A stretch of 64,000 bases of DNA from Volvariella volvacea V23 (Eukaryota > Basidiomycota > Agaricomycetes > Agaricales > Pluteaceae). Shown here in pieces: positions 1 through 11,597 of the stretch. The position numbers and the translations under genes were made by a program. Numbering within the stretch: position 1 is the stretch's first letter; every line of letters begins with the position of its first letter. Under the pieces are notes generated by a model. That model was not told the DNA's origin. It was given only the letters and a program-made list of their open reading frames with translations, and searched no databases. Location of the stretch: NCBI GenBank assembly GCA_000349905.1, contig KB722743.1:412252-476251 (forward strand). Direction: 5' to 3'.

Positions 1-450
1 GACCAAACATGGAAAACCGTGACAATAGATGTGTGCCAAGTAGTTGATGCTTTTTTTCTCTTTCTTTTCTATTTATCGTCTCTTGTGTATTGTCTTTGGG
101 GCCAAGTGCTTTCATTGCTGACATATATACCCTATTGATTAATTAGTTTTTCACAGAACCTTATGATGTTATGAGCAAATTTGTATAGAATCTATGTGGA
201 ATCCAATAGTTATATCAGTTTCAATGTATACTTCATGATATTTAAATGTAATATAATTTATTAGTTTAAAAAAAAAAACAAAGTGGTTAATATCTCTACA
301 GGTTCTCTATATATTTCTTAGCTATAAGAAAGAAAGATCTTGCATCTTATATATATGATGCATATGTAAAAGTGTAGTAGTAATATCTCTCATAGGTTTG
401 AAATATGATGCAATCTTTTATTGAATTTAACCAAAATATGAGATTAAAAG

Positions 451-510
451 CTCAGAACTTACCACCAGACATTAATATCAGACATGGCTTTTCTGGTTCT
501 GAAAAGACTG
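451..510 (+). repeat. Diverged repeat, copy 1 (pairs with 1772-1830)
   Basis: The segment starting CAGAACTTACCACCAGACAT and running through a GCTTTTCTGGTTCTGAAAAG block matches 1772-1830 over about 60 bases with scattered substitutions. The order of blocks is the same: TTACCACCAG, CAT, AAT, TCAG, CA, GCTTTTCTGGT, CTGAAAAG. It is therefore a dispersed direct repeat about 1.3 kb from its partner, most simply two copies of one mobile-element end. Confidence 0.65.
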
Positions 511-1208
511 AGTTCTCATTATAACCTAAACTTGGAATGAGATGATGTGAAGTGCTTAGTTATTTTAGTGCCTTGTAGTGCTTATGTTATTTGTGATGAA
601 AGTTATGTGCTGGGTCTGACAATGGCAGACCCTAACCATTCCCTAGCCAGTGCACCAGTATATCCAATAGTTGATTGTTGGGCATGCTGGTATTGAACTT
701 TGATTTTTTATTTTTCCCACCACATACTATTCTCTTTTATTGTTTCCCACTTTTACTGTACTTAATAATTACTTGATATCTTGCCTCTAACCATGTCAAA
801 TGGCCTACTGCACATGTATATCTCCTGATTGAGTGCAATAATAATAAAAAATAAGCTCTGTGAACATGTTGATATTAAAAGTCTGAGCAAAAAGTGTCAT
901 AGAACCATGAGCCCAGGTGTTGGCATTGAAGAAATACATTAAAAATACTCCACAAAGCCAGATTTAGCAGGCAAATTACTATTATATCAACTTTTTGAGC
1001 CAAATACAGTAAATATTAATAATCTAATGCTATAAGGTGATACAGTATACTCTATTACACATATATATGTACCAAAAATCTGTTTTGGGGGTATGGTAAA
1101 ACCCACAATGTCAATGTCTCAATGAAATGGGGCTCAGGTATGATGTGCTGTGACATGATTGTCATGTGATGTCATGCATTGGCAAAATTGCTCAACACCA
1201 TTGTCTCT

Positions 1209-1232
1209 GTGACTGTCACTAGTGACAGTCAC
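1209..1232. repeat. Perfect 24-bp palindrome
   Basis: GTGACTGTCACT at 1209-1220 is followed directly by its exact reverse complement at 1221-1232, with no spacer. It abuts and slightly overlaps a second inverted repeat (1230-1265). The match was read base by base. A perfect 24-bp palindrome is unlikely by chance and fits a mobile-element or protein-binding structure. Confidence 0.85.
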
Positions 1233-1283
1233 AATGTGGTGGTGCTTCACCACCACCACATTGTGTACCACCACCACATTGTG
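1230..1283. repeat. Hairpin plus direct copy of one arm
   Basis: CACAATGTGGTGGTG (1230-1244) is the exact reverse complement of CACCACCACATTGTG (1251-1265), leaving a 6-nt loop. The right arm is repeated directly at 1269-1283, and a degenerate CAC/CAT-rich version follows around 1349-1368. A transcript could therefore form either of two hairpins. Confidence 0.75.
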
Positions 1284-1739
1284 TTCAATGATGCCACCAC
1301 ACCACTGCCACCATTGTTGTCATATTGTGTCCAACAATGCTGCTGGCTCACCACCATCACCACATTGCATTGAATGATGCCACTATACTGCCACACCACC
1401 ACACCTCCTCCACCACATACTTTTCCCCCACTCAATTCTAGTATATAGAACATGTACATTACAAATAAGTGTAGATGTAGTGTGCTATTGTCACAACTAG
1501 TTACAAATGCAATATAAATATTCAAAGCCAATGTATGTATATTACAATCAATAAAAACTTAATTTTGCTTATCAAAAATTATGCAATGCAACATAAAGTG
1601 GCTATATAGCTACTAGAATGCATAGTTCTATGACAGTAACATGCACTGTGGCTCAAAAAAGGATTGCTGATGTAACTCTGATGAGGGATTGATAGCCAAG
1701 CCTCAGGAGTTACTACCAAATCAGAAAATAAGCATTGAA

Positions 1740-2010
1740 AGTTCTGAGGGCCAAGGATTAAGTGCCCAAGCTTGGAAGTTACCACCAGGCATCAATTTCA
1801 GGCACAGCTTTTCTGGTCCTGAAAAGTCATTTCCAAAATGGTGGATGACACTTGTCACTCCTCTGTATAAATAGTTCTAGCATGTATCTACCAGCCCCCC
1901 AATCCTTAGATATACACAAAGTATCATTACTCTCTACTCCTAGGTGAGGTGACCTCCATAGCCTCTAGCACCTGTAAGGCTGCTGTTCAACATTATGCAT
2001 ACATATTCTG
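1740..2010 (+). mobile_element. Possible LTR fragment with TATA box
   Basis: Downstream of the second repeat copy the sequence CTCTGTATAAATAG (TATA box near 1864) leads into a short leader-like stretch ending near a TGTTCAACA around 1982-1990. A U3-like repeat, a TATA box and a leader in this order resemble a retrotransposon long terminal repeat. No target-site duplication, primer-binding site or internal coding region was found, so at most this is a decayed solo LTR. Confidence 0.3.
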
Positions 2011-2083
2011 TATTAAACACACCTAATTTATATCTACAACTATTATAAAATATGATGTAGTGGAGTGTGAATTAAGTAAATCC

Positions 2084-2252
2084 TGGAATTTGCTGCATTT
2101 AAGGAAGATGCTGAGAAAGAGCATGCAGCAGTGAAGTCTGGGAATTGCCACATTTTATGGGGAAATTGCTGAGGGAGGTGTCTGCATGCTGAGCCCTAAG
2201 TGTCAGCTATCAATTTCTGGGACTTACTGCACTTTATGTGGCAAACTCCGAG
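2084..2252 (+). repeat. Three imperfect tandem units
   Basis: Three related units begin at 2084 (TGGAATTTGCTGCATTTA), 2139 (TGGGAATTGCCACATTTTAT) and 2218 (TGGGACTTACTGCACTTTAT). Each ends in a CTGAG or CCGAG block about 32-35 bases later. Start-to-start spacing is 55 and 79 bases. The opening motif also resembles those at 451, 1704 and 1772, which links the whole island. Confidence 0.65.
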
Positions 2253-2390
2253 GGGAAGCTGCTACACTTACGTTCTGGACTCGGAACTAGACCTGTAAAA
2301 TCCCCTACCCGTCAAATATACAAATATACAGTAGAAAACCTCGTAATACCCAGAATATGACAAGAAGTCCATCCATTCTTAATCCTGAGG

Positions 2391-2673
2391 TCGACCGTGT
2401 TCTCCCATGGGACATTCTGAACATATCACAACCTTTCTCCCTCCAAGCTGAGCATGTCCAAAGTACATGTCCCTAAACACGCTGCCTGCAGATCAATTCT
2501 CCGAGGTTTCTGCGAACTCACCAACCCGCCATGCAGTGCTCCTACTAAGTATGGGCATGCACCACTGGCCACAGCCATCGTGACTGTTCATAGGATCAAA
2601 TTCAGCACAGTAAGCCGCATCGCACTCCTTCAGCACCTCATCAGGACTTTAGGACTCGATCTTCCCTGTGACG
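2391..2673 (+). promoter_or_regulatory. Upstream region of the GH3 gene
   Basis: About 280 bases of more typical composition separate the AT-rich island from the GH3 start codon. No TATA box or other clear element was recognised. It presumably carries the GH3 promoter and leader. Confidence 0.35.
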
Positions 2674-4644
2674 ATGGCCACTGAATTAACAGAACAGCTC
2701 AAGCGTCAAATCGGACAGGTTCGCCCTCGAGTGCTCACACCTGTGTCGTGCAATCGAGTTAACGGCTTGGATAGCTCTTTGTCTTCGGCTTTCACGGCCA
2801 TGAAGTCAATGAAGACGTTCAAGCACTCATCACGAAATATCACATTGGAAGTATAATCCTGATGAAACGGAATGTAAAGGGTAAGGCCGCGAGCTTCGCC
2901 GAAGGGTTTCAGGCTGCAATTTGCATTCAGATGTATTCTCCGTCCGGAGACTGGTCAGAGAGCTGCAGCAGCTGGCCAAAGATTCCGGCCACGAGCAGCC
3001 GCTCCTCATCGGCATCGATCAAGAAAACGGTACCGCGCATATATTGCTCGCCCCACACACAGGCACACTGACCTTACTGCCGGATCTCAGGTCTGACCGC
3101 TGCCTTTACCAAAGGCACAAATGCCGGGACCCAGTTGTACGTCGCTTCATTCTGGGGGGCACGCCAAATCTTAACATCTGCGTGCTATTCAAAGTCCTGG
3201 CGCGATGGCCACAGCCGCAACCGGTTCAACCGAGCTCGCAGAGCAGATAGCAGCTGCGACGGCAAAGGAGCTCAAGTTTGCTGGCATAAACTGGGCGTAC
3301 AGCCCCGTTGCGGACGTCAATTCAGATCCATTAAACCCTGTGATAGGTAATGCCCCTTATTACAAGCTGTACATGAAACTCAATTGCTATTCTAGGCGTG
3401 AGATCCTTTGGTGATGGTAGGGCTGGTTTGAATGCACACGGTCTTGTTCTAATGAGCGGGTAGTGCCAGATCAGGTCGCTGGCTATGTCAAGGCTGTTGC
3501 GCGCGGCCTGACATCAGGAGGTGTGGCGCCATCAGCGAAGCACTTCCCAGGCCACGGCGATACACACATCGATTCGCATCACGGACTCCCTCGCATCCAC
3601 AAGACGCTCAGGGACCTCGAAGCAACCGAACTTCCGCCATTCAAAGCCCTGGTAGAGGACAAGATCGCCACGATCATGATTGGGCATATGGCGCTCCCTC
3701 TGATCACAAACGATGACAGTCCTGCGTCCACTTCCCCTGTCCTTGTGACGGAATTGCTCAGGGAGAACCTGGGGTTTGATGGCGTTGTCGTCACTGATTG
3801 TCTGGAAATGGATGCTGTGGCTGACCCAGAAAAGGGTGGCTGCGGAACGGAGGAGGGAGCGCTCAGAGCTCTGCAGGCTGGCGCTGACATTGCGATGATT
3901 TGTCATACATTTGATAGACAAGTCGGCGCAGTCAAGAAGGTCTACGAAGCCGTGCAAGCGGGAAAGTTGACTCAGGACAGACTCAAGAAGAGTGATGAAA
4001 AGATACGGGAATTGAAGACCAGATTCGCTGGGAGCTGGGCGGAGGTTCTGGATGAGGGCAGCGCCGAAGACGACGAGCGGTGGAGAAGCATGTCCACCAA
4101 ACACAGGGCCCTCGCCGAAGAGACCTATCAAAAGTCGACCACAATCTTACAAGATCCGCAGGGCATCATCCCTCTTCAAGGGCGCAAGGTTGTGCTTTTT
4201 ACTCCTGCGAGGGAATCAATAAATCCTGCTGTTGATGCGGCGAATGATGGCTTGGATAATGAACCCAAGGCACAGTTCCTGCTCGAGAACGAGATTGGCC
4301 GTTATGCACACTGCCAACGGGTGGTATACTCCGCGTCTTCCAGCCCAGCTGTACCAACTCCCGAACACAACGGAGTGGCCATTTTTGTCACCCGAAACGC
4401 ACACCGGGCGCCCTGGCAGATAGCCTATCTGAGAGAGGTGCGCTCGCGGCTGGGGCAGGACGTGCCGGTGATTGTTGTGGCGAGCTGCGGACCATACGAT
4501 CTGCTTGGGACGGGAATTGAGGGCGTTGGGTATCTTGCGACGTACGAGTTTACGCCGGCGGCGCTGCTGGCGGCTGTTAAGGTTTTGTTTGGGGAGATAG
4601 TTGCTGTGGGGCGGGCCCCCGTTGCCATTAGTGGTAGGGAGTAG
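2674..4644 (+). CDS. Glycoside hydrolase family 3 (NagZ-like)
   Basis: Predicted 549-residue glycosidase of family GH3, subgroup of NagZ-type beta-N-acetylhexosaminidases, which release terminal N-acetyl-sugars. Exons: 2674-2718, 2775-2880, 2931-3029, 3091-3136, 3195-3346, 3396-3416, 3464-4644 (1650 nt). The TIM-barrel half carries GIDQENG, VADVNSDPLNPVIG and KHFPGHGD (about residues 182-189), followed by T-x2-DSH. The family's catalytic Asp-His loop lies there, and the nucleophile Asp is expected in VVVTDCLEM (about D268). The C-terminal half matches the GH3 C domain. There is no signal peptide, so it should be cytosolic, perhaps recycling chitin- or glycoconjugate-derived sugars. The ATG at 2674 was chosen because it leads directly into the family's N-terminal TEQLKRQIGQLFVFGFHG. 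Exon 6 is only 21 nt. Exact substrate is inferred. Confidence 0.92.
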
Positions 4645-4801
4645 TTGATGGACTGTAGTGTTGTATATATAAGCACGTGGCTGGGAACACAGCCTCGGCT
4701 CTGGGGCTGATTCCTAACTCGTCGGTGGTTTCCCTTTCGATTTGCTGAATTGTCGACGCTGGACTGGCTGATACCTCGCCAACTGCGCCTTAGTCTCTCC
4801 C

Positions 4802-7733
4802 ATGAAGAAGCTCTTCGCCCACAAACAAAACAAGGCGGTCAAGGTCACCCAGCTCCCCAGAGACCAGGCCACAGGCGCTGCAGTCACCGAGGTTCGGATT
4901 CTATCTATCCACTCAGCGAGCTTATTGCAAATCCTCCGATATCTCGTCTTTGGCCTTTCTCTAGGACCAGCCCATCCCAACCCCCATATACCAGCAACAT
5001 GCCACCTTTGTCGCCAAACACGCTCAGCCCCCCCAGGTCATTGCACCTCCCATACGAACGTCATCTAGTCAAGATCAATGGGAGGTTCTCACCGAAGAAA
5101 CTCAAGTATCCTCCACCGCACCTCTGATCAACACCCGTGCTCCATCACTCGCATCACTACCCCCCGGCGCCTCACCCCCCGTCCCAAGCCCGCTTGCGCC
5201 TCGATCACCGTCCCCGTACAACACCGTGTCGAGTATACCACCGCCAATACCACCGCCAAAGCACGCCAACTCTGGCGGTCGCGATAGAGAGAGGGACCAG
5301 CCCGCGCGAAAGCGCTCGGGCCCTGCTGCAGGCGCACTCGCTGCCCTCCGCGCACTGGATCCCCCGAGGGAGCCGAACCACACCCGCGAGCAGACGAGGT
5401 CGATCATAGAGGACAAGTACGCTCCATCGGAGATCGACCATCGCGAGCATAGAGAGCGGGAACACGAGAAGAAGGAGAAGAAGGGCTTTTGGTCATGGGA
5501 CAAAGAGAGGGATAAAGGCCATGATCGAGAGAGAACCGAGAGGGAGAAGGAGAAGGCCCGGGAGGAGGAGCTGGCGAGAATCATCGGTACGTCCCGTCTT
5601 TGGCGAGCTTGCTGTCTGCACGATCTCTGACTATTGATTGGTGGGGCCGTCGTTTTGATTAGGTTGGTTGGCGGCCACCGCTTCCGAAGATTGGCGGCTG
5701 GTGCTCGAAGTTTGCGACCGGGCGTCATCCAGCGAGTCGAACGCAAAGGAAGCCATCCGAGCGTTGCGACGTGAATTCAAGTATGGGGCTGAGAGCAGTT
5801 GGTGGGACACATGCTGACCGTTTTCTTCCAGGTACGGTGAAGCGTCTGCACAGCTCTCCGCTGCAAGGGTGAGTAAAATGCCTCGAGGTGCACGCAGATT
5901 GGCTAAGGACCGACTGATGACTATGACAGCTGTGGGCGCTTATGCTACGCAACTCGTCTGAGCTGTTCATTGCGCAATCGACCACTCGGAAATTCCTCGA
6001 TACATTGGAAGACGTTTTGGGCAATCCGAAGACTGCACCGGTCGTTAGGGACCGTCTGCTGAGTGTTGTCGCCGCCGCCGCCTATGCAAGCGGGAACAGT
6101 GAGTAGATAAGGGCGTCGACTCCTGGTGTGGTTCATACTGACCATGTTAGAAAACACCAAGGACGGTTTCCGTGGCTTATGGAAGAGAGTCAAGCCAGCT
6201 GATCAATCAGACGATGTTCGTTCAGACTCATCATACACATCTTTGTTTCTCATTACGATGATAGGGTATACCGTTTGACCCAGACGATGCAATGTTCAAC
6301 CCGCCAGTGCAATCCGCTCGCCACTCATATTACAGTGATGGAAATGTTACGCCATTCCCCCTAGATGCTGCTCCTGGTACCCCCACTGCCGTAAGCTATT
6401 GCTATGACCACCAATTGTCTTTCCCGAATTGATACGACCGCTAGCATCGGAAACACCAGTCACCGACCCGGAATCGAGTGATCCCTGTAGAGGAAGATAT
6501 TCGTAGACTGTTCCAAGAGTGTAAGATTGGATCCGGCAATGCTGCGCTGCTCTCTCAAGCACTGGCCATGACCCGTCCGGAGGAGTTGTACAAGAAGGAT
6601 GTCATCAAGGTGCGTTGCATCTTTTTGCTGAGGTTTTCACCGACTTAGGCGTTTTGTGTAGGAATTCTGGCAGAAGTGCTCGTCATCTCAAGAATTGATA
6701 TGTGCCCAAATACCCTGGGCGACTGCAGGCGCTGAGCGTTCGCGTGCTCAAAAGCAGCAGGCACTAGAAGCTAAGAAACGAGAGTTACCGCATGGTCCGA
6801 ATGCAGGAGCGCAAGATCCTGGTGAGGCCACCATAGAGGAGAAGTTGTTAGATGCCCTATTGGCTACGAATGCAGAGTTGATATCTGCTCTACACCAATA
6901 CGATGATCTGGAGCGACTCGCCCGCGAACAGCAGGTTGAGATTCAGAGCAGACTGGAGGTGCGGATAGATCGCAGGGTAAGGCGTGTCGTCATCTTTCTT
7001 GCAAGCATCCGGGTTAAGTTGTCAACAGAAAATACACCAGCTGGAACACGAAAACTCGCTGTCCGTCCAGGCTGCAGATGGTGTGGGGAGAAGCCACTCT
7101 CGCAGTCCATCTCCGTCGTTGCATTCTGTTGCGCGATCGTATTCGCCTGCGCCTTCTGCAGTACATTACCCCGCTCATGGCCCATCGACGCCCACACTCC
7201 CACCTCCACCGCCAGCTCCACAAGGTCCTCGAGCACCGCCCACATCAAGCCATTCCCACTCTCGGACACCGTCGCCCGGGACACCTTCAATCGATGTACA
7301 CGCAGCGACGCCCGCCGTTAACGAGAACTTCTCTGGGGTTGATAATGGCTTTTCATTGCTGGATGCTCACCACCACGTTATGCCTACACAGTCCGACACC
7401 CGAACACTGGACGGTGACCAGCCGAGTGCCAAAGCGCTTGGTAAGCGGCGAGAAGAGCCTGTTGATGTCGTTGAACGTAAGTTCATAGTTGTTCTTTGTT
7501 GCGCCTATGTCTGACTGGGGCCAACAGCACCCAAATCCCCCGACTCGCTGTTTGAGGCTTCAGAGGGTGTGTTCTCGCATCAGGAGGACAACCAAGACTC
7601 GGACTCTGAAAAGAGCACTACTAATCATAATCCCTGGCACCGACCCGTTCAATACCTCTACGACGCTGCTGCAGAGCGAACACAACAGCGCATTCGTGAC
7701 GGTCATACTATGTTGGTTAATGGTGTACACTAA
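4802..7733 (+). CDS. VHS-GAT domain trafficking protein (Lsb5/GGA-like)
   Basis: Predicted 786 residues from eleven exons: 4802-4891, 4965-5586, 5663-5780, 5832-5868, 5930-6098, 6151-6215, 6265-6390, 6445-6609, 6662-6976, 7029-7476, 7528-7733 (2361 nt). The N-terminal ~235 residues are Pro/Ser-rich and then charged (E/K/R runs). A VHS domain follows (about 238-370: TASEDWRLVLEVCDRASS, ALRREFKYG, LWALMLRNSSELF, FRGLWKRVKP). A helical GAT-like region comes next (about 440-620: EELYKKDVIKEFWQKC, EEKLLDALLATNAELISAL), and then a Ser/Pro-rich tail. VHS-GAT proteins bind ubiquitinated cargo or clathrin adaptors at endosomes and cortical actin patches; that role is inferred from the family. The GH3 stop lies 157 bases upstream on the same strand. 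Confidence 0.88.
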
Positions 7734-8054
7734 TTGCTTCTCATTTTCGATTATTTTTTTGCTGGTACTATAATGTAGTAGCGATATTTTTTTCTTTGTG
7801 TGCGTTGCTTGTTGTATTAGGATATATCTCCGCTATCGGTCGGGCTGTCGTTTACGCGTTCGTGAACATAGCTTTTTTTCTCGTCTTTGTATTTACACAC
7901 CATACGCATACACCCGCCCACTGGGGCACCCTTTGGTTGGAATTCAGGGGTAATTTTATGGGTGACCGCGGTGTCACGTCACGGTCACGCGCGGACAAGA
8001 CCAAACTGCCCGCGGTGCTTTCGTTTTCTCTGTTGAACGCTTCGACCATCCACC
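7734..8054 (+). promoter_or_regulatory. Intergenic: VHS 3' end and RNA-binding gene promoter
   Basis: About 320 bases without coding signal. The first half is T-rich (probable 3' UTR of the VHS gene). The second half holds GC-rich CGGTGTCACGTCACGGTCAC, with two TCACG repeats at about 7974-7990, a plausible upstream regulatory stretch for the following gene. Confidence 0.35.
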
Positions 8055-10912
8055 ATGTCCAAGTCAACGCTGGATTCTGATCTCTACCAAGGTATTTACC
8101 CACATCAATATATGCCGTAGAGCACTGCTTATGCAGGGTCTAGACATTTACGGAGATGAGGATTTCGGACAGCTAGACGACTCGGCGGACGTGCTGGATT
8201 CCGCAGAGCACGCGGGAGACGACGACGGTACAAAATCACTCGACTTTGATGCAGGCGATGCGAATGAGGCATCTGAGACTCATACTGACGAGAAAGAATC
8301 TGCCCATTCAGACAACAAGACCCTAACCAGCAGTCAAGATGGCCGCAATTCACTGCCCCCGAAACCGGCAGTGCCGAATTCCTCTTCTAGCCTGTCCTAC
8401 TCTGCGCAGATTGCTCAACAGTTCTCGGCGTATCAGCAGACGCCCAGTCAAGAGCGGAAGCAGCGAACTGAAATTCCCAGACAGAATGCGTCGTCTTCCG
8501 ATGGCAAGGAGGACAGTATATTTGGGAAGAAACCCTCGGAAATGCATGATGCTGGGTAAGTGGTCATTGTTGAGCCTCGTTTCTGATTCGTGTGCATTTC
8601 TTTTTTTCCGTTTTCACATTCGCACTTCCGGTCGGTCGTTAGACGGCTGGGTAGCATGTACCTACGTTCTTTACCCCCCAGCCCTGCCCTGCGTTGCTTG
8701 GGCAAGGGTTGAGGGGGGGCAGTTGTTACGTGCTCCGTGCTTCATCCTCGCTCGTGCTTTCTTTGTCATCTCATCCTGCATTACCTACCGTGACCTTTCG
8801 ACACCACGAGAGTACTATGCATAACAGTTGACGAGATACATTACGATACGGTGTTACTGTTGGTGCTGTGCCTCAGACTTACTTCTCTCTTTGCCCATTT
8901 GGTGGTACCTTTTCATCCGTTATTGATACTGATTATCGGGCTTCTCGTTCTACTTTCCTGTTTTCCTCCTCACCACCGAACACAACCTAACCTTCAACGC
9001 ACCGTTTCCACTATCACATTCTCCCTCTACCGCTACACAACACTCTTCTCTCTCACTCAACTGAACATACACGTTTAATCGTTACTTGCACACCATGCGA
9101 ACATCTTCACTTGCCCCGATCGCCTTGCTAGCAAAATGTTCATTGGGGGTCTGAACTGGGACACCACAGATGGTATCTTTATCCCTTTACCTATCGTCAA
9201 AAATAAAATTGTATTGCTAATCACAAATCCCCTTCTTGCCACTCCTTCCGTACCCATCTGTCCGCGTCCTTGCGCATTCCATTTTTCCCATCCCCATCTT
9301 TGTATCTTTCTTTGTCTTATGAACAGAGGGTCTGAGAAACTACTTTTCTCAATTCGGAAAGGTAGAAGCGCTGATCTTCGGTCAATGTTTCATGAGACTC
9401 AACTCTTCATTTATCCCCTCCAATTCATTATGATTCAAGGTCGATGCTTGCACCATCATGCGAGACGCATCAGGAACATCAAGGGGCTTTGCCTTTTTGA
9501 CGTTTGAGGACCCAGCTTCTGTGAACGCTGTGGTAGCCCAAACACACGTCCTCGATGGAAAGACGGTATGTTTCATTCACCTCTCCTCACCAAGCTGTTT
9601 GAGTGTACGCTAACAAATGGGGATATGTCCTTTTTGTTTCGTCTTCGACCTCGGACTTCAAATTGACGCGAACACACTGCTATGGCGATCCCGGTGTGCC
9701 TTGATGATGTCTAGATCGATCCTAAGCGGGCTATACCAAGAGAAGAGCATTTACGCAATGCTCGATACTTTGTTGGAGGACTGGCTCCAAGCACAACGGC
9801 CGAGTCAATGAAGAAATTCTTTTCGACGTATGGGAAAGTCGTGGACGCTACTGTCATGCTAGACCGCGAGACTGGACGATCAAAGGGATTCGGATTCGTG
9901 ACATTTGAGGATTCGACCAATGTGGATCAACTGGTTGGCAAGATGGGGTTGATCTTGGATGACAAGCAGGTGCGTGATCTTTTTTTCTCTGATCAAAATA
10001 AGCGCCTGACAGGACGCCTATTGCCGTTTTCAGATCGAGGTCAAGATGGCGCAACCGAGGAGTCAACGTGATCAGACGCGAAACGCGACCACGGGCGCAA
10101 CGCCGATGACTGGAAACGGTCGAGCAGATACGGCTGGCATCATGACCGATGGTTCGAATAGCCTCATGCGGCCCGTCCAAAATGCTGCTGGCAATATGCT
10201 GCCGTTCATGCCCAACCAGCAGCAGCAACAGCAACAGGTGCAAAACCCGATGTCGATGATGTACAATAGACCGATGAATCAGGTGCCTATGGTCGGGAAC
10301 GCGATGCCCATGATGAACATGAACCCCATGGCTATGATGGGTATGGGCATGAATGGGTTCAATGGGATGGGCGCCATGGGCGCAGGCGGGATGAACATGA
10401 TGGGCAACGCTGCTGCTGCTGCCGCAGGCGGTATGGGCGGTATGAACGCCATGGGTGCGATGAACAATATGGGCGGGATGGGGAATATGGCCGCGATGAA
10501 CACGATGGGGAACATGGGCAACATGGGCAACATGGCCGCGATGGGTAACATGAGTGGAATGCGCTTGGGCATGGGGCCTATGGGCGCTGCAGCGAACATG
10601 GGAACGGGTATGGGAGCTATGACGGCTGGTGGCATGGCAGGTGGTATGGGAGGAATGGGCGCCAACATGGCGGCTGGCGGGATGGGGGCTGGCATGGGTG
10701 TAGGCATGGGTGGGGGGATGAATGCGGGATTGGTGGGCAGTGGCATGATGGGTGGTGGAATGGGAGGGATGGGCATGTCCATGATGAGGCCTATGGTTGG
10801 CATGGGTAGTGCGGGTATGGGTGGGGGTATTGGAAGGATGGTCAACACGGGACCAGGACCGGCACGAGGGACCAACAGGGGTCAGCACAATTTCCACCCG
10901 TACGCTCGGTGA
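8055..10912 (+). CDS. Hrp1-like protein with two RRMs and Met/Gly-rich tail
   Basis: Predicted 594 residues, exons 8055-8091, 8144-8555, 9132-9172, 9327-9361, 9440-9565, 9715-9969, 10034-10912 (1785 nt). An acidic/Ser-rich N-terminus (DLYQDIYGDEDFGQ) precedes RRM1 (about 151-227; RNP2 KMFIGGLNW, RNP1 SRGFAFLTF), the IDPKRAIPR linker and RRM2 (about 234-310; ARYFVGGL, KGFGFVTF). The tail is Gln-, then Met/Gly/Asn-rich. This tandem-RRM arrangement with the IDPKxAIPR linker is that of Hrp1/Nab4, DAZAP1 and Musashi. In yeast Hrp1 is a nuclear cleavage-and-polyadenylation factor that also escorts mRNA. The start at 8055 is supported by splicing into frame at 8144. Intron 2 is 576 bp, about ten times typical here. 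Confidence 0.93.
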
Positions 10913-11597
10913 TGGGATAAGCCTACGCTGCTCTGATTTACATTCGAGAAGTGCAATGTCTCTCGATAATGACTCTGGGTCCTTTTGTTGGTTATTTGTT
11001 GCGTTTCTTGCATTGTGTTATGATGTTGACTCTTATTCCCTCCTGATGATCTCCCTCCCTCTCCTCTACTACCGTTGTTCCCCCAATAATCCCTTATGCC
11101 CACTGTCAATTTCCAATGTCGCCTGCTCGCTCAAATCATGTCGTGTTTCGTCGAGATATCTCTCTTACTAGTCCTCTCTCTGTTAATACTACGTGTCGTG
11201 TTTACCATGCTTTCGCTTTCCTCTACCTTCACTGTGTGTATTCCTGCTCCGAGTTTCCAGTTCTTTTGCTCTGGACCTTATGCTAATCATAGATGGATAT
11301 CATGCTCTCTTAATAGGCCATCGTCCTTGCATACGATTGTTAGCTGTGGAAGAAACTTGAGGATGGTGTGTAGGCCGTAGATTGTAGTGTTCACTACACA
11401 TATGCGGCATACATACTATACGATATTCTATCCTAGTGACAGTACATAGCAGAGTTTATGAAATACAACAGCAAGTTAGGTGTCACAACAATAGTCTGTC
11501 CAAAGCAAATCCACGGAACGTATACAACTCGCAAAAAAAAAAAAAAGGAAGCAAGAGAAAAGGAAATAAAGCACCTCGGGATTTTATTTTAAATCAA
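10913..11597. other. Convergent intergenic region
   Basis: About 685 bases between the stops of the Hrp1-like gene and the SRAP gene, which converge. It is T-rich on the plus strand after the first gene and A-rich toward the second (A run near 11534-11546), consistent with two 3' UTRs. No coding signal or RNA gene was recognised. Confidence 0.5.

Larger units (their letters stand above)
1..2390. repeat. AT-rich gene-free island with diverged repeats
   Basis: This stretch is clearly more AT-rich than the rest of the window. No open frame in it looks like a protein on either strand. It holds poly-A/T runs (for example around 269-278), short diverged direct repeats, a perfect palindrome, a hairpin and a TATA-bearing stretch resembling a retrotransposon LTR; these are listed separately. 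The sharp compositional change just before the GH3 gene suggests an old transposon nest. No transposase or reverse transcriptase remnant was recognised, so the element class is unknown. Confidence 0.6.

Noticed and set aside
9854..10897. Long antisense open frame (347 codons, His/Pro-rich) opposite the RNA-binding protein tail
   Set aside because: It is an artefact of the ATG/GGC codon repeats on the plus strand. The sense frame has RRM motifs and consistent splicing.
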